Source: an uncultured Clostridia bacterium
Lineage (GTDB): Bacteria > Bacillota > Clostridia > TANB77 > CAG-508
Direction: 5' to 3'
NCBI GenBank assembly: GCA_947624405.1
Contig: CANQKB010000056.1
Location: forward strand, 1 to 9,472
Length of the DNA stretch: 9,472 bases
The translations under genes were made by a program, and so were the position numbers. The notes beneath the pieces were generated by a model that saw only the letters and a program-made list of their open reading frames with translations, ran no database searches and was not told the DNA's origin. Numbering within the stretch: the first letter of the stretch is position 1; the number at the start of each line of letters is the position of its first letter. Below are positions 1-6,839 of the stretch, one piece after another.

Positions 1-563
1 TTACCTCGTATGTTATCCTTCTTCCATCCTTTCCTGTTATCTTGATTTCATCTCCAATTTCTAATTGGTCAAGCTTACCAAATATGTTATTAAAATCATG
101 ACCTGCTAAGCAAAGATTACCTGGTTCATTTATATTTGGTCCGTCCATTGTTCATATTTGGTCCCCAGAATAAACCAACACCTTCTTTTATAGCATCTGT
201 AGTACTACTATTTTTTATGTATTGTTTGACTCCAATCTTTTCAATTGAAATCTCTCCAATAATGCTGTATCCTCTAACTGAACCTGGCATATAACTTACA
301 TCGACTATTTCTTCTGATGATTTTTTCTCAGGTTCTGAAGGTTCCGTAGGTTCTTCTTCAGGTGGATTTTGTTCAGGTTCTTCTACCACATCTTCACCAT
401 TGATATTAAGCATATCAACAATTCTAGGTGTTGCTACGATTCCTAATATTACTAGAACAATTAGTATTATATACAAGAATCTTTTTCTTTTTTTGGCTCT
501 TTCTTTAGCGGCTCTCGCAGCTCTTACACCACGTTTGCCTTGTGTGCTAAAATCATCCTTCAC
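1..563 (-). CDS. Sortase family transpeptidase, N-terminal part, with an in-frame CGG +1 frameshift; runs off the window
   Basis: This is probably a membrane-anchored sortase, which would join surface proteins to the cell wall or to pilins by transpeptidation. The start is GTG at 563-561, with AGGAGAGG seven bases upstream. Residues 1-28 are very basic, 29-44 form one membrane segment, and a Pro/Glu-rich linker follows at about 58-82, giving an N-in topology with the enzyme outside. The catalytic domain begins near residue 100. Frame 0 reaches CGG at 143-141 and stops four codons later. Skipping the C at 143 gives Gly141 and continues through a sortase-like AGHD motif with the presumed catalytic His at about 155. 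The reading frame stays open to base 1. The catalytic Cys and Arg lie beyond the edge, so the class cannot be fixed. A 22-base near-tandem duplication adds about seven residues just before the break. The family call is good; the substrate is unknown. Confidence 0.72.
121..164 (-). repeat. 22-base near-tandem duplication inside the sortase gene
   Basis: Coding-strand bases 164-143 and 142-121 form two adjacent 22-base units. Their first 11 bases are identical (GGACCAAATAT) and the remainder has diverged. The units encode GPNMNNG and GPNINEPG. Removing the first unit would leave a continuous frame from TGG straight into the second, so an insertion of 3n+1 bases is the likely origin. The junction of the units (GGAC then GGAC) creates the CGG at 143-141. 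Confidence 0.6.
141..143 (-). other. CGG +1 recoding site in the sortase gene (CGGA read as Gly141)
   Basis: The frame-0 codons are GGA CGG ACC, followed by TGA four codons after CGG. Reading GGA-(C)GGA-CCA instead restores an open frame to the window edge with the expected sortase residues. The extra base is the C at 143 on the coding strand. This is one of only four in-frame CGG codons in the window, and all four coincide with frame breaks. Confidence 0.75.
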
Positions 564-570
564 TTTTTTT

Positions 571-594
571 CCTCTCCTTTCTCTTCACCTCCTT
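571..594 (-). promoter_or_regulatory. Two tandem ribosome binding sites before the sortase GTG start
   Basis: AGGAGAGG at 578-571 lies seven bases before the GTG at 563 and fits that start. A longer perfect anti-Shine-Dalgarno match, AAGGAGGTGA, lies at 594-585 but is 21 bases from the GTG, so it is too far to serve it directly. It could act as a standby site or serve a tiny leader ORF starting at its own GTG. Confidence 0.5.
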
Positions 595-624
595 TTTGTT
601 TTTTCATTGAAAACAGAGCATTCC

Positions 625-647
625 GTAGCTTTTTACCAATTAGCTAC
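625..647 (-). other. Small stem-loop in the sortase mRNA leader
   Basis: GTAGCT (625-630) and AGCTAC (642-647) can pair as a perfect 6-bp stem with an 11-base loop, in the leader downstream of the promoter at 674-702. I recognise no riboswitch or T-box motif. It may be chance. Confidence 0.25.
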
Positions 648-673
648 AATACCTCTTCTCCAATTCGTTTATT

Positions 674-702
674 ATTCTATCATTTTGTTAAAATGCTGTC
701 AA
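674..702 (-). promoter_or_regulatory. Sigma-A-type promoter for the sortase gene, with an inverted repeat in the spacer
   Basis: Read on the minus strand, a perfect -35 TTGACA (702-697) and a -10 TAGAAT (679-674) are separated by exactly 17 bases. Transcription would start near 667, leaving a leader of about 100 bases. The spacer contains an inverted repeat, CATTTT-3-AAAATG (681-695), which could be an operator but is AT-rich enough to be chance. Confidence 0.7.
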
Positions 703-752
703 GAGTTTTTTTTAATTTTTACATTTTTTTTAGTTTTAAATCCAATATTTTA

Positions 753-797
753 CAAAAAGCAAAATTTTTATACACTTTTTTTCAGTATTTTTTGCTT
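753..797 (-). terminator. Weak intrinsic terminator candidate after hemW
   Basis: On the minus strand AAGCAAAA (797-790) pairs with TTTTGCTT (764-757), followed by three more T before a G. It lies 25-69 bases past the hemW stop and upstream of the sortase promoter, which is the right place. The loop is long (25 bases) and the stem has only two G-C pairs, so termination strength is doubtful. The rest of 564-821 is AT-rich with no gene. Confidence 0.35.
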
Positions 798-821
798 CTT
801 TTTATTAGGGTTTTAAGCCTT

Positions 822-1953
822 TTAGACAAATTCCATCCAAACTAAATTTGCTAAATCTAAACCTTTATTTGTTAATTTAATTTTTTCATCTTTAGTAATC
901 TCTATGAGATTTTGTGATTTTAATTTTTGAATTTCTTTTGAATATTTATCTAATAAATCTTCACCAAATTTTTCTTCAAATTTCTTTATACAAACTCCTT
1001 GAATTTTTCTTAATCCTAATAAAATATATTCTTTTTCTTCATCTTCTTTTTCTTGTTTTTCATGTATTATTACATTTTTATTATAGTTTTTCTCTTTTAT
1101 ATTTTTGATATATTCTTCAACATTTTCGATATTAGAATATCTTATTTTATTCATATATGAATGGCTTGCAACACCAAACCCAATATATTCTTTTTGATTC
1201 CAACAATCAACATTATGTTTTGATTCAAAACCTTTTTTGGCAAAATTAGAAATCTCGTAATGATGATATCCTGATTTTTCTAATATTTTTTTAGTTTGCC
1301 AATACATTTTTCTCTCTTCATCATCATTTGGAAGTATTATCTCCCCCTTTTCTAATTCTTCATATAATATAGTTCCTTCTTCTAATATTAATGAATATAA
1401 AGATATATGCTCTGGGGAAATATTTATCACATCTATTAATGATTTTTTTAGCATTTCTACCGTTTGATTTGGAAGAGCTAGCATTAAATCGACATTTACA
1501 TTTGAAAAGCCTATTTCTCTTGTGAGCTTATAGGCTTCTAAAAAATCGTTATAAGTATGTATCCTACCGTATTTCTTTTAATATTTTATCATATGTTGTT
1601 TGTAATCCAATACTTATTCTATTTATTCCTGCTTCTTTATATACTAATAGTTTTTGTTTCGTAATTGTTCCTGGATTTATTTCTATAGTTATTTCTGCTT
1701 CTCTTTTTGCATATTTTTTTAATTTATTCATAATTGCATCTATATATTTTGCATCTATTATACTAGGTGTTCCGCCTCCTATATATATTGTATCTATTAT
1801 ATAATCATTCATATTCATGTGCTCTATTTCATCTAAAACAGCTTCTATATATGGAGCAATTTGATTTTCTTTTTTAGAATATGATACAAAATCACAATAT
1901 ATGCATTTTTTTACACAAAAAGGGATATGAATGTATACTCCTATATGTTTCAT
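822..1953 (-). CDS. hemW: Heme chaperone HemW (radical SAM, HemN-like), split by a CGG +1 frameshift
   Basis: HemW proteins bind a 4Fe-4S cluster, SAM and heme, and are thought to deliver heme to target proteins; they were long misannotated as oxygen-independent coproporphyrinogen oxidase. The start is ATG at 1953, with AGGAG three bases upstream inside a long purine-rich leader. The cluster motif C13-x3-C17-x2-C20 is followed by Asp-Phe rather than a fourth Cys, which favours HemW over HemN. IGGGTPS follows near residue 60. Frame 0 ends after 129 codons at CGG TAG. Skipping the C at 1569 gives Gly129 and continues GRIHTYNDF, VDLMLALPNQT and a normal C-terminus ending at 822. The joined product is 376 residues, normal for the family. 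It follows whiA by 36 bases, probably in the same transcript. A simple pseudogene is possible but unlikely, since both halves are intact. Confidence 0.88.
1567..1569 (-). other. CGG +1 recoding site in hemW (CGGT read as Gly129)
   Basis: Frame 0 reads GAA ATA CGG TAG, so the stop comes directly after CGG. Reading ATA-(C)GGT-AGG-ATA gives I-G-R-I-H, matching the conserved GRIHT stretch of HemW. Frame restoration needs exactly one skipped base, the C at 1569. Confidence 0.85.
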
Positions 1954-1989
1954 TATCTCCTCTCTCCCCTCCCCTACTCTCTATAATTA

Positions 1990-2850
1990 TTAGATTTCAT
2001 CTACATTTGAAGCTTCTTTTGCTAATTCCATAATTTGTTTCATTCTATGATGTACTCCTGCCTTTCTTAACTTATCCTCTGTCATCTCCCCTATTTCTTC
2101 TAAAGTAGCATTAGGATATGCAAGGCGTAATTGTGCTATTTCCCTTAATCTATATGGCAATTTGTCATAATTGTTCGTTCGTATTAATTCTTTTATTGCT
2201 TGTACTTGTCTTACTGAAGCTTTTACTGTTTTTTCTATATTAGCTGTCTCACAATTTACTTTTCTATTTATATCATTTTTTGTCTCTTTGATGACACGTA
2301 TATCTTCATATTTTAATACTGCTTTATTAGCACCAATTAAAGCTAAAAATTTTGATATTTCTTCACTATCTTTTATATAAATGCAAAATTTATTATTTCT
2401 ATCAAACTGCCTACATTTTATTCCAAATTCGCGAATTGTTTGATATATCATACTTCTCATTTTTATCTCATTTACACCTATTTCTAAATGATACCTTGAT
2501 TCTGGTTCTGAAAGTGAGCCAGACCCCATAAATATTCCTCTAATCATAGCTTTTTTTGTTTCTTCAGTTTCTGGTTTTTCCATTTCTGCAATTTCATTTA
2601 TTATCTCATTGTTGGGAAACATAACCTCGTATATCTTTCCTTTCATTCCCAAATCACTTTCTATGCCTAATCTTCCTAATAATTTATTTAATCTATTTAC
2701 ATTATATTGATTTGCTGTTTTAAACCTTACCACTTCTCCAATTCTTGTTATTGTTAGCATATATCCATATAATTCATATTTCATAACATCTGTATTTGAA
2801 AAAATATTTATTTCACTTAACTCTTTCTTTACATTACCTGAAAATGACAT
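1990..2850 (-). CDS. whiA: WhiA-like DNA-binding protein (DUF199, sporulation/cell-division regulator)
   Basis: WhiA is a DNA-binding protein of Gram-positive bacteria that combines an N-terminal LAGLIDADG homing-endonuclease-like domain, without nuclease activity, and a C-terminal helix-turn-helix. It affects sporulation in Streptomyces and cell division in Bacillus. Visible marks are the typical start MSFSGNVKKEL, RGIFMGSGSLSEPESRYHLE at about 104-123, the NCETANIEKTVKASVRQ segment near 200, and a C-terminal LREIAQLRLAYPNATLEEIGE helix-turn-helix region. At 286 residues it is somewhat shorter than many homologues. The Shine-Dalgarno sequence AGGAGATG overlaps the end of prmC and leaves only four bases between the genes, so translation is probably coupled. 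It contains normal in-frame CGC (2433-2431) and CGA (2181-2179) arginine codons and no in-frame CGG. The usual yvcJ/yvcK neighbours are absent here. Confidence 0.92.
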   Translation of the reverse strand: MSFSGNVKKELSEINIFSNTDVMKYELYGYMLTITRIGEVVRFKTANQYNVNRLNKLLGRLGIESDLGMKGKIYEVMFPNNEIINEIAEMEKPETEETKKAMIRGIFMGSGSLSEPESRYHLEIGVNEIKMRSMIYQTIREFGIKCRQFDRNNKFCIYIKDSEEISKFLALIGANKAVLKYEDIRVIKETKNDINRKVNCETANIEKTVKASVRQVQAIKELIRTNNYDKLPYRLREIAQLRLAYPNATLEEIGEMTEDKLRKAGVHHRMKQIMELAKEASNVDEI

Positions 2851-2854
2851 AACA

Positions 2855-3700
2855 TCATCTCCTTTCGAATATTATTACTCTATCGTTTTCATATAAGTCT
2901 TTTTTACATTGTATTTTTGTATATTTATTTGATTTTTCAATTAATTTTTCCACATCATTTTTTTGATCAAATCCTATTTCAATTATTACTTTTCCATTTT
3001 CATTTAAATAATTATATGCTTCATTTATTATTATCCTGTAAAAATCAAGTCCGTCTTCTCCCCCATCTAAAGCAATTTTGGGTTCATATTTTAAGGAATA
3101 TTTCTCTATTTCTGCTCTTCTTATATATGGTGGATTTGACACAATCAAATCAAATTTTCCCTCTATTTTTTCAAACATATTTGATTGTAAAAATGTTATA
3201 CTATGTGAATTGTCTAATAGTTTTTTTGCATTTCTTTCAGCTATTTCTAGTGCTTTTTCACTTATATCACTTGCAAATATTTTACAATTTTTTCCATACT
3301 TTAATAACGAAATAGCTATTGCACCACTCCCAGTACATAAATCTAATATTTTATCTTTTTCCTTGGATATTTTAAGTGTTTCTTCGACTAAAATTTCTGT
3401 ATCTGCTCTAGGCACTAAAACCTCTTCATCAACATAAAAACTCATCTTCATAAATTCTTTTGAATGTATTAAATATTGAATAGGATAGCCATTTGCCACT
3501 TTGCATATTCCCTTAAAATATTCTTCTTGCATTTTCTGTTCTAATTCTTTTTCAGAGTTTATAGTTAGCTCTTCTTTCTTTATTTTTAACAAGTTTGCAA
3601 GTAGCATTTTTGAAACTATCCATGCCTCTTCAATTTTATTTGCTTTTAGTATTTTTACTGCTTTAACTATTGCCTCTTGAATTTTCAACTTAAATATCAT
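2855..3700 (-). CDS. prmC: Release factor glutamine methyltransferase PrmC (HemK)
   Basis: PrmC transfers a methyl group from S-adenosylmethionine to the glutamine of the GGQ motif of release factors RF1 and RF2, raising termination efficiency. The protein (281 residues from this ATG) has the helical N-terminal domain, the SAM-binding motif ILDLCTGSGAIAISL near residue 120 and the diagnostic catalytic NPPY at about 190. The start is ambiguous. The ATG at 3700 overlaps the end of rimO by 11 bases, but AGGAAGG abuts it with no spacing. A TTG at 3688 would give MKIQEA, closer to family N-termini, with a somewhat long spacing of about 12 bases. The gene sits between rimO and whiA in a tightly packed stretch. 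It has no in-frame CGG and ends with TGA, so UGA works as a normal stop here. Confidence 0.93.
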   Translation of the reverse strand: MIFKLKIQEAIVKAVKILKANKIEEAWIVSKMLLANLLKIKKEELTINSEKELEQKMQEEYFKGICKVANGYPIQYLIHSKEFMKMSFYVDEEVLVPRADTEILVEETLKISKEKDKILDLCTGSGAIAISLLKYGKNCKIFASDISEKALEIAERNAKKLLDNSHSITFLQSNMFEKIEGKFDLIVSNPPYIRRAEIEKYSLKYEPKIALDGGEDGLDFYRIIINEAYNYLNENGKVIIEIGFDQKNDVEKLIEKSNKYTKIQCKKDLYENDRVIIFERR

Positions 3701-5010
3701 CCTTCCTGATATGATAAATTTCCCCTATCATATCATAGTTTTTAATTTCAAGTACCTTGCATTTTATAAATCTTTCTTTTATTTCTTCATTATTTTTTAT
3801 ATATATAATACCATCTTCTTCTGGGACGTCCATATACGTTCTTCCTATATAATACTTTGTACTTTTGCTAATTCCTTCTACTATAACTTCAAACGTCTTT
3901 CCTATATTTTTTTCAAGGTTTTGTTTTGATATTTCTTGTTGAATATTCATTATTTTATTTCTTCTTTTTGTCATTTCCTTTTTAGGCACTTTCTCTTTCA
4001 TCATTGCCGAAGCTGTGCCTTCTTCTTCGGAGTATTCAAAAACACCGAAGTTTGTCAAATTTTGCCCATTCTACAAATTCTTTTAATTCATTAAAATCTT
4101 CCTCAGTTTCTCCTGGGAAGCCAACTATTAATGTTGTACGCAATATTACATTTGAAATTTCATTACGTAATTTTGAAATTATCTCCATTATGCTTTTTTT
4201 ATCACTTTTTCTATTCATTCTTTTTAAAATCTTATCTGATGCATGCTGAATTGGTATATCAAAATATTTGCATATTTTTGGTTCTGACTTAACTGTTTCA
4301 ATAAGTTCATCTGTAATTGTTTCTGGATAAGTATATAAAAAACGTATCCATTTTATTCCTTCTATTTCACACAATTTATGCAAAAGTTCTGGCAGTTTTG
4401 CCTCTCCATATATATCTATTCCATACCTTCCTGTGTCTTGTGCAATTACAATCAGTTCCTCAATTCCCTTTTCTGCAATTATTTTTGCCTCTGCTAATAT
4501 ATCTTCCATTTTTCGTGAAACGTACGGTCCTTGTATCTTTGGTATTGCACAATATGTACAACCATTACTGCATCCCTCAGCAATTTTTATGTAGGCATAG
4601 TTTGTACCTGTTGTTAAAACTCTTTCTTTAAAATCTAGTGTATAATGCTCATTATCATTTTTTCCTATAAGTTTTGTTACTTCTTCCCAAATAACATTGT
4701 AATCCTTTATTGATAAAAATAAATCTACTTCAGGTATAAGTTTTTGTAATTCTTCTTTATAACGTTCAACAAGACAACCGCAAACAATTAAATATTTGCA
4801 GTTGTCATTTTTATACTCCGCCATTTCTAATATTGTATCAATCGATTCTTGCTTTGCTGATTCTATAAATCCACAAGTGTTAATCATAATAATATCTGCA
4901 ATGGCAGGATTACTTTCAATCTCAAACCCTTTCTGTTTAAACATACCTATTATTTCTTCTGTTACTACTAAATTTTTACTACATCCTAATGATACAAATC
5001 CTATCCTCAT
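3690..5010 (-). CDS. rimO: Ribosomal protein S12 methylthiotransferase RimO, split by a CGG +1 frameshift
   Basis: RimO is a radical SAM enzyme with two 4Fe-4S clusters that adds a methylthio group to a conserved aspartate of ribosomal protein S12. The open frame extends to 5076, but the true start is ATG 5010: it has AAAGGGA six bases upstream and gives the canonical MRIGFVSLGCSKN. The N-terminal cluster ligands are C10, C46 and about C79, and the radical SAM motif is C147-x3-C151-x2-C154. A TRAM domain ends the protein. Frame 0 reaches CGG at 4047-4045 and stops two codons later. Skipping the C gives Gly322 in KFDKLGVFEYSEEEGT, a conserved RimO stretch, and restores the TRAM domain to TAA at 3692-3690. 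The total is 439 residues, normal length. It follows hydA by 37 bases and overlaps prmC by 11. Without the shift the protein would lack TRAM, needed for S12 recognition. Confidence 0.9.
3701..3707 (-). promoter_or_regulatory. Ribosome binding site bearing on the prmC start
   Basis: AGGAAGG directly abuts the ATG at 3700, with zero spacing, and lies 12 bases before TTG 3688. It therefore argues against the ATG, although coupling to rimO termination could rescue it. Confidence 0.45.
4045..4047 (-). other. CGG +1 recoding site in rimO (CGGT read as Gly322)
   Basis: Frame 0 is CTT CGG TGT TTT TGA. Reading CTT-(C)GGT-GTT-TTT-GAA gives L-G-V-F-E, which matches the RimO family; E. coli RimO has V-G-C-F here. 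The C at 4047 is the base to skip. CGG lies in one arm of a 6-bp inverted repeat, CTTCGG/CCGAAG (4050-4045 and 4030-4025), found only at this site. Confidence 0.87.
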
Positions 5011-5047
5011 AATTAATCCCTTTCTAAGCGAGTAATGTTCTAAACTA

Positions 5048-6788
5048 CTATATATTATACTTATTTCTTGCAACATAACTAGTATGTAGCAATTTGTGTG
5101 CCTCTGGTGAACCTGGTTTATTTAAAAATTCTTCGTAAACTTTTTTAATATATTCATTTTCATGTGATTTTCGTATAGTACTTTTCTCATCTATCGTATA
5201 AATAGATTTTGAACGTTTACCAAATACATCATTCTTAATACGCGTTTTCGATGTTTTTATTGGCTGTCCTCCACCTAGTATACATCCTCCTGGACATGCC
5301 ATTATTTCTACAAAATCAAAATCAGCACTTCCGTTTTTTATCTCTTCTGCAATTTCTCTAGCATTTGCAAGTCCTGAAACAACTGCAACACGTATGTCTT
5401 TTCCTGCAACATTTACTACAGCCCTTTTTATTCCTTTTCTACCTCTAACTTCTTCATAATCTATTTTTCCAAAACTTTCTCCACCTAAGAAATCAGCTGC
5501 TGTACGGAGTGCTGCTTCCATAACACCACCAGTCACTCCAAATATTGCTCCTGCTCCTGTTGCTTCTCCCATTGGACTATCAAATCCACACTCTTCTAAT
5601 TCGGAAAATTCAATATTTGCTTGTCTTATCAAACGAGCAAGTTCTCTTGTTGTAATTACACAATCCACATCATCATATCCTGCTCCTTGCATATCATCTC
5701 TTGTACGTTCAAATTTCTTTGCAATACATGGCATTACAGATACTACATATATTTTGCTTGGATCAATTCCTACTGTTTTTGCATAATATGATTTTATTAC
5801 AGCCCCAAACATTTGATGAGGAGATTTACATGTTGATAAATTCGGAATTAATTCTGGATAATTCATTTCCAAAAATTTAACCCATGCTGGGCAACATGAT
5901 GTTGACATTGGAAGTATTCCTCCATTTTGTATTCTTTCTATAAATTCTGATGCTTCTTCCATTATTGTAAAATCTGCTCCTGTATTTGTATCAAATACTT
6001 TGTCAAATCCTAATTTTTTTAATGCCGTAACCATTTTTCCGTGCCACATTTGTTCCAATTGGCATTCCAAATTCTTCACCTAATCCAACACGTACTGCAG
6101 GAGCCGTTTGTACTATAACTGTTGTTTCTTTATCTTTTAACTTTTCCCAAACTTCTTTTGTATTATCTTTTTCTTTTAATGCTCCTACTGGGCAATTTAC
6201 TATACATTGACCACAAAATGTACAATTTACATCATTTAAACTATGATTTTCTGCAGTTGATATACATGATGCGAAACCTCTTTCAGCACAATCTATTGCT
6301 CCTATCCCTTGTACCTTTTTGCATGTTGATACACATCTTCTGCATAATACACATTTTCCAAAATCTCTAACAATACTTGGAGATTTATCATCTACTTCAT
6401 GTTTATTTTTTGCTCCTTCATATCTTATATCTGTTACCCCAAAGTCTTGTGCTAGTTTTTGAAGCTCACAATTACCATTTCTTACACAAGTTAGACAATC
6501 CCTTTCATGGTTTGATAATATTAAATCTAACACCATTTTTCTTGCTTCTACAACTTTTGGAGTATTAGTATGTACTATCATTCCTTCTTCTGCTTTTTGT
6601 ATACATGATGTTGCAAATCCACGTCTTCCTTCTACTTCAACTATACACATACGGCAGTCACCAATTTCATTTATTTCTTTCAAATAACAAAGTGTTGGTA
6701 TATCAATATTTGCTTTTCTTGCTGCTTCTAAAATCGTTGTACATTCTTCAACTTCAATATCATTTCCGTCTATATTTAACTTTATCAT
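5048..6788 (-). CDS. hydA: Catalytic subunit of NAD(H)-linked [FeFe]-hydrogenase, split by a CGG +1 frameshift
   Basis: This is the H-cluster subunit of a HydABC/Hnd-type hydrogenase that forms or consumes H2 with NAD(H) and, in bifurcating enzymes, ferredoxin. AGGAGG lies nine bases before ATG 6788. In order it has a 2Fe-2S domain (C34, C45, C48, C62), a His-ligated 4Fe-4S site (H94, C98, C101, C107) and two ferredoxin clusters (C146/149/152 and C189/192/195, each with a fourth Cys). The H-cluster motifs are TSCCPAW (C298, C299), MPC (C354) and ACPGGC (C498, C502). Frame 0 breaks at CGG 6041-6039. Skipping its C gives Gly250 in the conserved NVxGKMV stretch between the electron-transfer and catalytic parts. 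The joined product is 579 residues, normal for the family. All catalytic residues survive, which argues against decay. No maturation genes hydE, hydF or hydG are in the window. Confidence 0.93.
6039..6041 (-). other. CGG +1 recoding site in hydA (CGGA read as Gly250)
   Basis: Frame 0 reads GTG GCA CGG AAA AAT and meets TGA at the 12th codon after CGG. Reading GCA-(C)GGA-AAA-ATG gives A-G-K-M, matching the well-conserved T/A-G-K-M of this hydrogenase family. The skipped base is the C at 6041. Confidence 0.88.
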
Positions 6789-6797
6789 TTTTGGATT

Positions 6798-6803
6798 CCT
6801 CCT
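6798..6803 (-). promoter_or_regulatory. Ribosome binding site of hydA
   Basis: A perfect AGGAGG, within AAGGAGGAA at 6804-6796, sits nine bases before ATG 6788. It supports the start and strong translation of the catalytic subunit. Confidence 0.8.
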
Positions 6804-6839
6804 TATTTATATTTCATTAGATGTTAATTTTTGCTTGGA

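Noticed and set aside
1957..1974. Purine-rich G-containing leader before hemW as a special element (G-quadruplex or regulatory).
   Set aside because: It is best explained as extended Shine-Dalgarno-like sequence; the G-runs are too few and irregular for a convincing quadruplex.
4045..4047. CGG reassigned as a triplet to another amino acid, as reported in some Firmicutes.
   Set aside because: Any triplet reading leaves the downstream frame wrong in all four genes; a one-base skip is required.
3690..5076. rimO starting at 5076.
   Set aside because: The first 22 residues of that longer frame are not RimO-like. ATG 5010 has a well-spaced AAAGGGA and begins with the canonical MRIGFVSLGCSKN.
1..6788. 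The four split genes are pseudogenes.
   Set aside because: Both halves of each gene keep full family conservation and catalytic residues, joined lengths are normal, there are no other stops or indels, and all breaks share one codon. Independent decay would not do this. The sortase is less certain because its 3' part is outside the window.
1..6788. The breaks are sequencing or assembly errors.
   Set aside because: Typical indel errors fall in homopolymers, which are abundant here (long A/T runs) and intact. None of the four sites is a homopolymer of C, and all are CGG. Raw-read inspection is still worthwhile.
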